Source: Dactylosporangium sp. AC04546
Lineage (GTDB): Bacteria; Actinomycetota; Actinomycetes; Mycobacteriales; Micromonosporaceae
Length of the DNA stretch: 64,000 nucleotides
Assembly: GCF_022095675.1 (NCBI RefSeq)
Contig: NZ_JAHYSG010000003.1
Coordinates: forward strand, 186,001-250,000
Reading direction: 5' to 3'
The notes beneath the pieces are model-generated. The model had not been told where the DNA came from and did no database searches. It saw only the letters and a list, made by a program, of their open reading frames with translations. The position numbers were made by a program, and so were the translations under genes. This document shows, one piece after another, positions 50,095-58,745 of this stretch. Numbering within the stretch: position 1 is the stretch's first letter; the number at the start of each line of letters is the position of its first letter.

Positions 50095-52083
50095 ATGTCC
50101 CGCTCCCCATTCACCCGGCGGTCGTTCCTGATCGCCCTCGGCGCCGCTACCGCCGCCAGCTCGAGCGAACTGTTGCGTGCGGCCCCCACCATGGCTGCCA
50201 TCCCCGGACCGACGAGCTACTCCGCCACTTGGGCGTCGGTCGACCAGCACCCGCCAGCGCCGGAGTGGTTCCAGGACGCCAAGTTCGGCATCTACTACCA
50301 CTGGGGCGTGTTCAGCGTCCCTGCGTACGGCAACGAGTGGTATCCGCGAAACATGTACTTTGACGGATCGGGGCCGAACAACCACCACAAGGACGTCTAT
50401 GGCGATCCGTCGGTATGGCCGTACCACAACTTCATCAACGGCGCGCGCGACAAGGCTGGCAACTTCGTGCAGTTCGCGCCGAAGCTGCGGTCGGCTGGCG
50501 GCACCTTCGACCCCAACGAGTGGGCGCAGCTATTCGCGGACGCCGGCGCCAAGTTCGCCGGGCCGGTGGCCGAGCACCACGACGGCTTTTCCATGTGGAA
50601 CAGCAGCGTCAACGAGTGGAACTCTGTTGCCAAGGGACCGAAGCTCGACCTGCTGCGGCTGCACGCCGACGCGATCCGCGCCAAGGGCCTCAAGCTGTTC
50701 GTTGCGCTGCACCACGCCTACAACTTCACCGGGTTCTACGAACGGGTGCCCGCACAGTCCGACCCGAGCCTCAAGAAGCTCTACGGCCAGCTCGACACCG
50801 CCGCGGAACAGCAGCTGTGGTACGACAAGTTGCGCGAGGTTATCGACGGCTACCAGCCAGACATCCTCTGGCAGGACTTCAACCTGGACCACGTCGACGA
50901 ATCGCAGCGGCTGAAGTTCCTGTCGTACTACTACAACCGTGCGGTCGCCTGGGACAAGGAGGTTGTCGCCACCTACAAGGACGGCTTCAACAACAATGGT
51001 GAAGTCTACGACTTCGAGCGCGGTGGGCCAGCCGACATCCTGATCCCCTACTGGCTCACCGACGACAGCGTCTCCAACTCCAGCTGGTGCTACACCGTCG
51101 GCATCGGCTATTACTCGCTCAGTCAGATGCTGCACTCACTGATCGACCGCGTCAGCAAGAACGGCAACATGGTGCTCAACATCGCTCCGATGGCCGACGG
51201 CACCATCCCGTCCGGGCAGCGCACCGTCCTGCTGGGTATGGGCGACTACCTCAAACGGTTCGGCGAGTCCATCTATGCGACCCGCGCTTGGAGCGCCTTC
51301 GGCGAAGGCCCCACCCAGATGGGTGGTGGATCGTTCACGGCCCCACGGGCCGGCACCGCGCAGGACATTCGGTTCACCCGCAGCAAGGACAATCGAGTCC
51401 TCTACGCGACGATCCTCGGCTGGCCGGGCAGCACGGTCAACATCACCACGCTGTCCTCGAGCCGGATCAATCTCGGCACACTGACCTCGGTGCAGCTGCT
51501 CGACTCCACCGCGGGCACATACATCAACCTGCCCACACGCACCCAGGATGGCAGCGGGTTGCGCATCACCATGCCGTCGAGCAGTGCACCGTACAGCGCC
51601 CCGGCCTACGTGGTGAAGCTGACCTTCTCTGGGACGATCCCGGTGCTCGGCGGCGTTGGCGGTGTCCCGACCGGCTGGGTGCGGATCGCCAACGTCACCA
51701 CTGGTCTGGTGCTCGACAGCGGCGGGAACGTCGCAACCGGATCGCGGCTGAAGCAGTGGAGCTGGGACAACAGTTGGAACCTGCAGTGGCAGCTGGTGGA
51801 CGTCGGTGGCGGTTGGTACCGGATCGTGAACCGCACCAACGGGATGGTGGCCGACAGCTGGGGCAACACCATGAACGGTGCGACCGCGATGCAGGCGCCC
51901 TGGAACGGCGGGAACAACCAGCAGTGGCGGCTCAACAGCATGGGCAACGGCCGCTACCAGATCATCAACCGCGGCACCGGCACCGCCCTTGACGGTATGG
52001 GCAATAGCACCGTCGGCTCCACCGTCTGCATGTGGACGCCGAACGCCCACACCAACAACCAGTGGACCATCACCAGCCTCTGA
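50095..52083 (+). CDS. Secreted GH29 alpha-L-fucosidase with C-terminal ricin-type lectin
   Basis: The 662-residue enzyme has a twin-arginine-like signal (FTRRSFLIALGAATAASS). Residues 50-400 form the GH29 barrel: FGIYYHWGVFSVPAYGNEWYPRNMY, AEHHDGFSMWNS (160-171) and YQPDILWQDFNLDHVDE with candidate nucleophile Asp261. GNMVLNIAPMADGTIP closes the barrel, followed by a beta-sandwich. Residues about 525-662 form a ricin-B-like lectin with QW repeats (LQWQLVDVGG, NNQQWRLNSMG, NNQWTITSL). It differs in subtype from the other fucosidase: HHDGF is shared, but the nucleophile block is WQDF rather than VIDG. The ATG at 50095 follows GGAGG. Two operator-like sites precede it. Confidence 0.9.
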   Translation: MSRSPFTRRSFLIALGAATAASSSELLRAAPTMAAIPGPTSYSATWASVDQHPPAPEWFQDAKFGIYYHWGVFSVPAYGNEWYPRNMYFDGSGPNNHHKDVYGDPSVWPYHNFINGARDKAGNFVQFAPKLRSAGGTFDPNEWAQLFADAGAKFAGPVAEHHDGFSMWNSSVNEWNSVAKGPKLDLLRLHADAIRAKGLKLFVALHHAYNFTGFYERVPAQSDPSLKKLYGQLDTAAEQQLWYDKLREVIDGYQPDILWQDFNLDHVDESQRLKFLSYYYNRAVAWDKEVVATYKDGFNNNGEVYDFERGGPADILIPYWLTDDSVSNSSWCYTVGIGYYSLSQMLHSLIDRVSKNGNMVLNIAPMADGTIPSGQRTVLLGMGDYLKRFGESIYATRAWSAFGEGPTQMGGGSFTAPRAGTAQDIRFTRSKDNRVLYATILGWPGSTVNITTLSSSRINLGTLTSVQLLDSTAGTYINLPTRTQDGSGLRITMPSSSAPYSAPAYVVKLTFSGTIPVLGGVGGVPTGWVRIANVTTGLVLDSGGNVATGSRLKQWSWDNSWNLQWQLVDVGGGWYRIVNRTNGMVADSWGNTMNGATAMQAPWNGGNNQQWRLNSMGNGRYQIINRGTGTALDGMGNSTVGSTVCMWTPNAHTNNQWTITSL

Positions 52084-52342
52084 CTCCTACGGTCTGACCA
52101 CGACGACCGCGCGGAGCGGCGGCTGATCGCCTGGGTGGCATGCCGGGACGGGCGGCCACCAATTCGTGCGGAGGGTTCACAAACTACCTCCTCGACCCCC
52201 GCACTGGCGGCGCCAGCCGAAGGCTGTCGGGACTATCTCGTAACGCTATTCAGACAGTCCAGATCCAGGCGCATGCGAGATCTCCCGGACTGGCTCCGGC
52301 AATTGCGGCAGCCGCAACGCATCCGGCGTATGCGCCGCCCGG

Positions 52343-52690
52343 TCATCGTGACCGCCAGTGTGTCGATCCTCGGCATAGCCGTTCGCAGACGATCAGTGCC
52401 TGGGTCAGCAGTCGGTGAACGGTGACCAGATCGCCACGGTCGAGTACGCGCGGAAGGGAAACCAGCCGATTGCGAAGTTCCGCCGCCGCCTCTGGTGGCT
52501 TGGCCGCCCGGGTCACGCCGCCCCGGATGCGCTGCACCACACCGGCTTTGGCCAGATGTGCCAGATCGCGGTGGACCGTCGAAGCGGAAGCGCCGGTGAC
52601 GGCTTTGACCTCGGAGATCGTGGCGTACTCCCGCTGAGCCACGAGATTGAGGATCGCCTGTCTGCGCTGGGCAGCGAGCTCGTGGATCAT
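52343..52690 (-). CDS. Short DeoR-like regulator, copy 1
   Basis: The 115-residue protein consists of an N-terminal DeoR helix-turn-helix (QRRQAILNLVAQREYATISEVKAVTGASASTVHRDLAHLAKAGVVQRIRGGVTR). A short helical tail with ELRNRLVSLPRVLDRGDLVTVHRLLTQAL replaces the large sugar-sensing domain of normal DeoR proteins. Its ATG overlaps the stop of a truncated GH42 fragment (TATGA). A close copy lies at 61377 with the same TATGATCCACGA junction. It may bind DNA without an inducer domain or be the remnant of a larger gene. It is last in the beta-galactoside operon. Confidence 0.65.
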   Translation of the reverse strand: MIHELAAQRRQAILNLVAQREYATISEVKAVTGASASTVHRDLAHLAKAGVVQRIRGGVTRAAKPPEAAAELRNRLVSLPRVLDRGDLVTVHRLLTQALIVCERLCRGSTHWRSR

Positions 52691-52935
52691 AGGGGGCCTT
52701 CCGTGGTGGTGACGATCACCGCCCGCGGCGCGAGGATGGCGCCAGCGACGATGGAGACGCCGATCGACCGGTCGGTGCGATTGATGAGGAACCGGTACCG
52801 GCCGCGCATGGTGAGCTCGACCACGCCGCGAGTTTCAGACGGTAGTTCACTGGCGACACCGGCGCGGATGGCAAGGTTTCCAGGAACTGTGGTGAGGCCC
52901 GTGGGGCCGAGGCGGCTGGAAAGCACCGATGTCAT
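52687..52935 (-). pseudogene. C-terminal fragment of a GH42 beta-galactosidase
   Basis: The 82 codons read SSRLGPTGLTTV, RAGVASELP, TRGVVELTMRGRYRFLINRTD, matching the terminal beta domain of the GH42 protein at 63365 (STRLGPAGLRPV, VHSELPDTLRGQVELAV, EYWFLVNRTG). No catalytic part remains. The frame is kept open: its ATG overlaps the permease stop by 4 bases and its stop overlaps the DeoR-like start. It may thus be translated as a small protein; whether it does anything is unknown. Confidence 0.65.
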
Positions 52936-53852
52936 TTGACGGCTCCGGCACCGAGGTCGTTGCGCCAGAAGCGTTGCAGCATCAGGAACGCGATGACGAG
53001 CGGGATCACGGACACCAACGAGCCGATGATGGTGAGGCTGAAGTACTCGGGGTAGTGGGTGACCTGCGAGTTCCAGGTGTACAGACCGAGGGTCACCGGG
53101 TAGGTGTGCTCGTCGGAGAGCATCACCAGCGGGAGCAGGAAGTTGTTCCAGATGGCGACGAACTGGAACAGGAACACGGTGACCAGACCGGGGGACATCA
53201 GCCGCAACGCGATGGAGACGAACGTGCGCAACTCACTGGCGCCGTCGACGCGGGCGGAGGCCAGCAACTCGTCGGGCACCGATGCCGCAGCATAGATGCG
53301 AGAGAGGTACACACCGAACGGGCTGACCATCGACGGCAGCAGCACCGACCAGTAGGTGTTGGCCATCCCGACCTCGCTGAGCAACAGGTACAACGGGATC
53401 GCCAGGGCGGTGCCCGGGACGAGAACGCCGCCGAGCACGACAGAGAACGCCAGTTCCCGGCCGCGGAACTCATACTTCGCCATCGCATAGCCGCACGCTC
53501 CCGCAAGCAGGGTGGCCACGGCCGCGCCGACCAGTGAGTACAGCGCCGAGTTTGCCAGCCAGCGCAGATAGATGCTGTCGTCGTTGGTGAACAGGTCAGC
53601 CAGCTGGGAGCCGAGCGCGAAGCGTCGGCCGAACCAGAACCCGAATGTGCCGTAGAGGTCACCGGTGTCCTTGGTGGAGGCGATTGCGAGCCATAGCACC
53701 GGGGCGAGGAAGTACACGCCGAACACGAACAGCACGCTGGTGAACAGCAGCTGGCGAGGCAGTCGGCGCTTGCCTGTCGTGCGGGCGGCCGGGCCCGGCG
53801 AAACGAGCGGTCCGGGTGCGTTGACCGAGGAACTGGCCAGGGTGGTGGTCAT
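52932..53852 (-). CDS. Carbohydrate ABC transporter permease (MalG type)
   Basis: The 306-residue permease has six helices and the MalG-type EAA loop PDELLASARVDGASELRTFVSIALRLMSPGL. Other features are VLFVFGVYFLAPVLWLAIASTK and FQFVAIWNNFLLPLVMLSDE. It forms the import channel with the permease encoded 3 bases upstream. Gene order binding protein, MalF type, MalG type is the standard CUT1 arrangement. A binding-protein hairpin (54808) probably lowers permease output. Confidence 0.93.
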   Translation of the reverse strand: MTTTLASSSVNAPGPLVSPGPAARTTGKRRLPRQLLFTSVLFVFGVYFLAPVLWLAIASTKDTGDLYGTFGFWFGRRFALGSQLADLFTNDDSIYLRWLANSALYSLVGAAVATLLAGACGYAMAKYEFRGRELAFSVVLGGVLVPGTALAIPLYLLLSEVGMANTYWSVLLPSMVSPFGVYLSRIYAAASVPDELLASARVDGASELRTFVSIALRLMSPGLVTVFLFQFVAIWNNFLLPLVMLSDEHTYPVTLGLYTWNSQVTHYPEYFSLTIIGSLVSVIPLVIAFLMLQRFWRNDLGAGAVK

Positions 53853-53855
53853 GTC

Positions 53856-54773
53856 TCACGCCTCCAGAGCTCGGCGCCAGGTGGCCCGCAGCAGGATAAA
53901 GGACAACACGAATGTGATCAGTGCGATACACACCGAGATCGCCGCGGAGTAGTAGATGTTGTTGCTGACGAACGCGGCGGTGTAGGCCATCAGGTTCGGG
54001 GTGTAGGCGCTGTCGACGGAGCCGGTGAGTTTGGCCAGCACGGACGGTTCGGTGAACAGCTGCAGGGTGCCGATGATGGAGAACACACCGGTGAGCACCA
54101 GGGCGGGAACCAGCATCGGAACCTTGATTCGCAAGGCGATGGCGAACTCGGTGGCGCCGTCGGTGCGGGCGGCCTCGAGGATGTCGCGAGGCACGGCCTG
54201 CAGCGCCGCGAAGATGATCAGCATGTTGTAGCCGGTCCAGGACCAGGTGACGATGTTCGCGATCGACCACAGCGTCGCGTCGCCGCTGAGGAAGTTGACC
54301 CGCCCGAGTGGGGTGTGCGACAGCACGTCCGAGATCGGGCTCACGGCCGGGGAGTACAGAAATCCCCACAGGATCGCGGCGATGACGCCCGGTACGGCGT
54401 AGGGCAGGAAGTACACGATGCGGAAGGTCCGGCCGAGCCAGGCCAGCCCGCTGTCGAGGATCAGCGCGAGCGCCAATGCGATGACGAGCATGACGGGTAC
54501 CTGCACGATGCCGAACAGCAAGGTGCGCACAATGCCTCGACCGAACGACGGGTCGGCCAGCACCTGCGCGTAGTTGTCGAACCAAACGAAGTTCACCGAC
54601 GGCGCGGAGAATCCGAAGCCGCCCGTCTGGACCCGCTTGTGCAGGCTCGCCCACACCGCATAGCCGATGGGTGCGAGGTAGAAGGCGGCGAACAGCACCG
54701 CGAACGGGGCCGCGAGCACGTACGGCGCGGCGGATCGCCGGTACCTGCGCCGGCGCCGGGCAGAGGCTGGCAT
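53856..54773 (-). CDS. Carbohydrate ABC transporter permease (MalF type)
   Basis: The 305-residue permease has six helices. The Arg-rich N-terminus (ARRRRRYRRSAAPYVLAAPFAVLFAAFYLAPIGYAVW) is typical of CUT1 permeases, as is the EAA loop PRDILEAARTDGATEFAIALRIKVPMLVPAL. The ATG at 54773 has GAGGAG upstream. It pairs with the MalG-type protein. No ATPase gene is present in this operon; like many actinomycete CUT1 systems it probably uses a shared MsiK-type ATPase encoded elsewhere (established for such systems, inferred here). Confidence 0.93.
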   Translation of the reverse strand: MPASARRRRRYRRSAAPYVLAAPFAVLFAAFYLAPIGYAVWASLHKRVQTGGFGFSAPSVNFVWFDNYAQVLADPSFGRGIVRTLLFGIVQVPVMLVIALALALILDSGLAWLGRTFRIVYFLPYAVPGVIAAILWGFLYSPAVSPISDVLSHTPLGRVNFLSGDATLWSIANIVTWSWTGYNMLIIFAALQAVPRDILEAARTDGATEFAIALRIKVPMLVPALVLTGVFSIIGTLQLFTEPSVLAKLTGSVDSAYTPNLMAYTAAFVSNNIYYSAAISVCIALITFVLSFILLRATWRRALEA

Positions 54774-54807
54774 GAGGTGCTCCACTCCTCGAAGCGGTGG
54801 GATGTCG

Positions 54808-54845
54808 GCCGGTGGCCGGCTCGGGTCGCGCAACCGGCCACCGGC
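54808..54845 (-). terminator. Hairpin between binding-protein and permease genes
   Basis: GCCGGTGGCCGG pairs perfectly with CCGGCCACCGGC (12 bp, 14-base loop) in the 95-base gap. It resembles the urtA-urtB hairpin in position and may serve as a partial terminator or mRNA stabiliser favouring the receptor. Confidence 0.6.
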
Positions 54846-54868
54846 ATTGAGATCAGCTGTCAAGGAAG

Positions 54869-56170
54869 TCAGGCGACGGGGAACCCAGCCGATTTCATAG
54901 CGGTCACGGTTTTGTCCTGGGTCTGGGTCAGGGCGTCGTTGATCGTGCCCCGACCGGATTCCATCCTTCCGGTGGCGTCCTGGAAGAAGGTGAACGAGTC
55001 CGACATGGTCGGACCCCACCGCCAGGTCGGGGCCAGCGTCTGCGCCCCGAACGTCTCGTAGATCTTCTGACCGCCAAAGAAATCGAACGACGCGTGGTAC
55101 GTGTCGGTCTTCGTCCAGTTTCTGGTGGCCATGTACAGGCCGCTGGCGGTGGCCAGGATGCTGATCGATTCGGGGTCGGTGTTGAGCCACTGGATGAACT
55201 TCGCGGCCTGCTCCGGGTATTTGGAGCCCTTGAGGACCACGTTGGTCGAGCCGCCCCAGTTGCCCGTCTGGTTCGCTCCGGCGGTCCACTGTGGCATCGG
55301 TGCGGCGGCCCACTTGCCCGAGGTGTCCGGGGCGGCTTTCTGCAAGTTCGGTCCGCCCCACGCGCCGACGATCCAGGTGGCGAGGGTGCCGTCCTGCAGT
55401 TCTTTGTTCCAGCCGTCGCTCCAGAAACCTTCGGCCTTGACCAGCTTGCGGTCGACCAGGTCCTGCCAGTAGCCGGCGACCTTCTTCGAGGCGTTGTCGT
55501 TGATCGACACACCCCACTTGTCGCCCTGCTGAGTGAACCAGGCTCCACCGGCCTGCCAGACCAGGCCGGTGAACCAGTCGCCCTGGTTGGTGGGGAAGTT
55601 TGTGATGTAGGCGTCAGGGAACTTCGCCTTCACCAGCTCGGCGTCCCTGGCGTACTCCTGCCACGTGGCCGGCGGTGCGGTGATGCCGGCGGCGGCGAAG
55701 AGGTCCTTGCGGTAGAACAGACCCATCGGCGCGATGTCCTGTGGGATGGCGTAGATCGCCTTGCCGCCCGACACCTGGGTCCAGGTCCACTCCGGGAACG
55801 CGGCCTTCGTCTCCGGCGTCACGTAGGAAGAGATGTCAACCAGGTCGCCCAGCTGGGCGAAGTTGGGCAGGAACGCGTACTCGATCTGCCCGACATCCGG
55901 GGCGTTGCCTGCCTTCACCGCCGCATACATCTTGGTGTAGGTGCCCTGCGACCCACCGGGTACCGAGTTGAGGTGGACCTGGATGTTGGGGTTCTTGCTG
56001 TTCCAAAGGTCGACGGCCTTGCCGATGTTGTCGACCCAGGACCAGAACTCCAGGGTCACCTTCCCGTCGGCGCTGGTGCTGGTGTTGTCGTCGCTGCACG
56101 CGGTGGTGGCGAACAGCGTGGTCAGGGCGAAGGCGGCTGCGCCCATGGTCAAGAACTTTCTTCTGTGCAT
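54869..56170 (-). CDS. Sugar-binding lipoprotein of a CUT1 ABC importer
   Basis: The 433-residue lipoprotein has a signal with Cys25 (ATTACSDDN). Conserved blocks of the SBP_bac_1 family follow: VTLEFWSWVDNIGKAVDLWNSKNP, APDVGQIEYAFLPNFAQLGDLVDIS, KAIYAIPQDIAPMGLFYRKDLFAAAGI, and WNKELQDGTLATWIVGAWGGPNL. It captures an oligosaccharide or galactoside for the two permeases downstream. GGAGGAAA precedes the ATG. The GH42 gene ends 70 bases upstream, so it is in the LacI-controlled operon. Confidence 0.93.
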   Translation of the reverse strand: MHRRKFLTMGAAAFALTTLFATTACSDDNTSTSADGKVTLEFWSWVDNIGKAVDLWNSKNPNIQVHLNSVPGGSQGTYTKMYAAVKAGNAPDVGQIEYAFLPNFAQLGDLVDISSYVTPETKAAFPEWTWTQVSGGKAIYAIPQDIAPMGLFYRKDLFAAAGITAPPATWQEYARDAELVKAKFPDAYITNFPTNQGDWFTGLVWQAGGAWFTQQGDKWGVSINDNASKKVAGYWQDLVDRKLVKAEGFWSDGWNKELQDGTLATWIVGAWGGPNLQKAAPDTSGKWAAAPMPQWTAGANQTGNWGGSTNVVLKGSKYPEQAAKFIQWLNTDPESISILATASGLYMATRNWTKTDTYHASFDFFGGQKIYETFGAQTLAPTWRWGPTMSDSFTFFQDATGRMESGRGTINDALTQTQDKTVTAMKSAGFPVA

Positions 56171-56239
56171 GAGGTGTTTCCTCCATCCGAGGATTTGAGG
56201 TATGCACACACCCGGTGAGTGTCGGGTGGATTCGGAGCG

Positions 56240-58327
56240 TCAGGCGGTGAGCAGGGCGGTGGTGTCCCAGGCAGCCAGCTGCAGCTGGTGGCCTTCGGGG
56301 TAGGTGTCGCCCGTCCGCGCGTGCCGCGCGGTGAAGGGCAGCCGAACGCTGACCGGTTGGCCGGACCAGTTGCCGACGAACCAGAGCTTCCGACCGCCGG
56401 GCAGAGATGCCGAGTCGGTGCGCACCGACGTTGGCAGCTCTGTCCACAATGGTGTAATGCCGGCAGCAGCTGCCGTCCATCGGGCGAGATCTCTCGCCAG
56501 AACCGGGTCGGGTAGGGTGCCGACCCAGGTGATGCGCCCGGCGAACCACCGGTGGGTGGTCACTGCGGGATACTGGCCCCATGCGGGGTGGTCGTAGTAC
56601 AGAACCGGCTCGGCGGTGGTCACCCGCAGCAGGTCGGCCCAGTAGGTCGCCGAGGCGCCGTCGGAGGCGACAGGCTCGCCCGCCGCAGCGACCACCGGCA
56701 CAGCGGTGCGCAGATTGGTGAATTCCTGGTATGCCACACCGGCCGGGACCGACAGTGGGCCGGGTGCCGTGTCGGTCCGGGCACGGCCGTGCTCGTCGAC
56801 GTAGCCCGTGCGCGGCGTGAGGACCAGGTGCCCACCCGCGGCGGCGTAGTCAACCAGCCGGCTCGCATCGGCATCGGCGAGCACGTACCCGGCCGGCACC
56901 ACCAGCACTGGCCACCGGCTCAGATCCTCGCCCCGATCCTCCTCCAGGTCGATGCAAGCCATCTGGAAGCCGGCATCGAAGTAGCCACGGTAGAAGGTGT
57001 TGAAGATCCGCTCATAGGAAGCCGGATCCGGGCGCCCGGTCACGGGATCCGCCAGCGGCGGCTGGAACTGCAGTACGTACTTGCTGTCCTGGGAGTAGAG
57101 GAACGCTACCTCGGCATCGGGTTCGGCCTGACCCAGTAACGGGGCGAGCGTAGCCAGCTCGGCGCCCAACGCGGCGATCTCGCGGTAGGGGCGGCCCGGC
57201 TGGTAGTCGTGGCCGAGGACGCCACGCCAGTAGATCTCTTTCCCGGTGTGGCAGGAGTGCCAGTGCCAGTACCCCATTCCGCGCGCCCCACGAGCGGCCA
57301 GCGCCAGCGCCGCCTGACGCCACTGGCCGTCGTAGGCGGGATGGTTCTCGTGCGGGTAGCCGGCGTTGGACGCATTCGACTCCAGTACCAGGAATCGGTC
57401 ATTTTTGGCGGCGACCCGTGCCATGTCGGCCTGCAGGTACAGAGCCCATACCCCCACCCCGGCCGCCCAGGACGGCACCGGCGGCTCCGTGTGGTGATCC
57501 GGTAACTCCAGCGTGTCCTGCGTGGAGTAGTAGACGTTGACGCCAGGGATATCGACGAGGCGGGCAACCGCCCGGGCGTTGCCCGCGGGTCGGATGAGCT
57601 CGTGACCGCCGACGGTGCAGTGGGTGACGAACTGATCGGGCCGAGCCAGTTCGCGCACGATGCCGGCCTGCCAGGCCAGAAACTCGGTGACCAGGCTCGT
57701 CTGGAACCGCCGCCAGGCCAGGTTGTAGCCGGGCGAGCTGTTGTGGTCGGCCGGCCACAGATCGGCCCAGTCCCCCAGCCCGAGCGACCAATGATTGGTG
57801 CCCCACGCCTCGTTGACCGCGTCGAGGCTGCCGTACGTGGCCTTCAAGTGGTCGGCGAACCGCTCCCGCACGCCCGGGTTGTGCAACAGGTACACCCCGG
57901 TCTCGTTGTCGACCTGGAACCCGATCACGCCCGCGTGCCCGGCGAAGTGCCCCACCGCGGCACGGATCACCCGCTCGGCGTGGAACAGGTACGCGCCGTG
58001 GGTGATGTCGACGTTCTGCCGTCCGCCGTAGGTCAGCGGCGTACCGGTACCGGTCTGGGCCAGGATCTCCGGGTAGCGTCTCGCCAGCCACGCCGGGATC
58101 GCGTAGGTGGGTGTGCCGACAATGGCCGAGATACCGGCCGCGTGGCACCGGTCGACGACCCGGGTGATCCAGTCGAACTGGAACTGCCCGTCGATCGGCT
58201 CCCACAGATGCCAGGTCGATTCGCCCACCCGCACGTAGTTGACCCCGGCGGCCCGCATCAGCTCGATGTCCGCATCGAGCCGGTCTACGGCCTCGTACTC
58301 GGGGTAGTAGGCGGCACCGAACAGCAT
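56240..58327 (-). CDS. GH42 beta-galactosidase (intracellular)
   Basis: The 695-residue enzyme has the three GH42 domains. The barrel starts FGAAYYPEYEAVDRLDADI, with acid/base Glu142 in QVDNETGVYLL and nucleophile Glu316 in LVLESNASN. The trimerisation (alpha/beta) domain has VLVVPAGYVLADADAS and GGHLVLTPRTGYVDEHGRA. A small C-terminal beta domain (LWFVGNWSGQPVSVRLP) closes the protein. No signal peptide, so it hydrolyses imported galactosides or alpha-L-arabinopyranosides in the cytoplasm. GTG at 58336 would overlap the mutarotase stop; ATG 58327 is preferred by family start. It lies in the operon headed by a GTTATCGATAAC operator. Confidence 0.9.
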   Translation of the reverse strand: MLFGAAYYPEYEAVDRLDADIELMRAAGVNYVRVGESTWHLWEPIDGQFQFDWITRVVDRCHAAGISAIVGTPTYAIPAWLARRYPEILAQTGTGTPLTYGGRQNVDITHGAYLFHAERVIRAAVGHFAGHAGVIGFQVDNETGVYLLHNPGVRERFADHLKATYGSLDAVNEAWGTNHWSLGLGDWADLWPADHNSSPGYNLAWRRFQTSLVTEFLAWQAGIVRELARPDQFVTHCTVGGHELIRPAGNARAVARLVDIPGVNVYYSTQDTLELPDHHTEPPVPSWAAGVGVWALYLQADMARVAAKNDRFLVLESNASNAGYPHENHPAYDGQWRQAALALAARGARGMGYWHWHSCHTGKEIYWRGVLGHDYQPGRPYREIAALGAELATLAPLLGQAEPDAEVAFLYSQDSKYVLQFQPPLADPVTGRPDPASYERIFNTFYRGYFDAGFQMACIDLEEDRGEDLSRWPVLVVPAGYVLADADASRLVDYAAAGGHLVLTPRTGYVDEHGRARTDTAPGPLSVPAGVAYQEFTNLRTAVPVVAAAGEPVASDGASATYWADLLRVTTAEPVLYYDHPAWGQYPAVTTHRWFAGRITWVGTLPDPVLARDLARWTAAAAGITPLWTELPTSVRTDSASLPGGRKLWFVGNWSGQPVSVRLPFTARHARTGDTYPEGHQLQLAAWDTTALLTA

Positions 58328-58332
58328 CGCGG

Positions 58333-58665
58333 TCACTGCCCGTTCTCGGTCAACGCCCACACCTGGCCGAGCAGGTTGCGGTCCGGGTCGTCCATGTCGT
58401 TCTGAATTTCCAGGAACTGCTCCATCACCGCGCCCCACCCCTCGGCGGTCGCGTTGGTCGCCGGACCGGCGGCGAAGGCCCGGTAGTCCTCCACGTGCAC
58501 GACGTGGAACAGGTGCACACCGCGGCGGAAGATCCGCCACTCGCTCACACCCCGCGCGCGCAGATCGTCGGCGATCTCAGCCGGCACCACCCGGTGCGCC
58601 TTCTCGTACTCCAGCTCCTGACCGGGCCGGAGCCGGGTGTACAACGCGACGATCTGCACGCTCAA
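58333..58665 (-). CDS. L-rhamnose mutarotase-like protein
   Basis: The 110-residue protein fits the RhaM-like family: EYEKAHRVVPAEIADDLRARGVSEWRIFRRGVHLFHVV with Tyr20 and His24 at the usual places, then MDDPDRNLLGQVW. These enzymes interconvert sugar anomers. The pair of genes 58665-56240 is coupled (stop and next start overlap or nearly so). A sugar other than rhamnose, perhaps the galactoside hydrolysis product, is likely (inference). It is the first gene behind the LacI operator at 58682. Confidence 0.8.
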   Translation of the reverse strand: MSVQIVALYTRLRPGQELEYEKAHRVVPAEIADDLRARGVSEWRIFRRGVHLFHVVHVEDYRAFAAGPATNATAEGWGAVMEQFLEIQNDMDDPDRNLLGQVWALTENGQ

Positions 58666-58681
58666 CCTCTCAACAGAGTTC

Positions 58682-58695
58682 TGTTATCGATAACA
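58682..58695. promoter_or_regulatory. LacI-type operator TGTTATCGATAACA
   Basis: Perfect 14-bp palindrome, 17 bases upstream of the mutarotase-like gene start. Identical 12-base core occurs at 59884. Confidence 0.75.
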
Positions 58696-58745
58696 AAGTT
58701 GGGGACTGTGGAACCGGACCCCCGGTTTGCCGGACCTGGTAGCCG

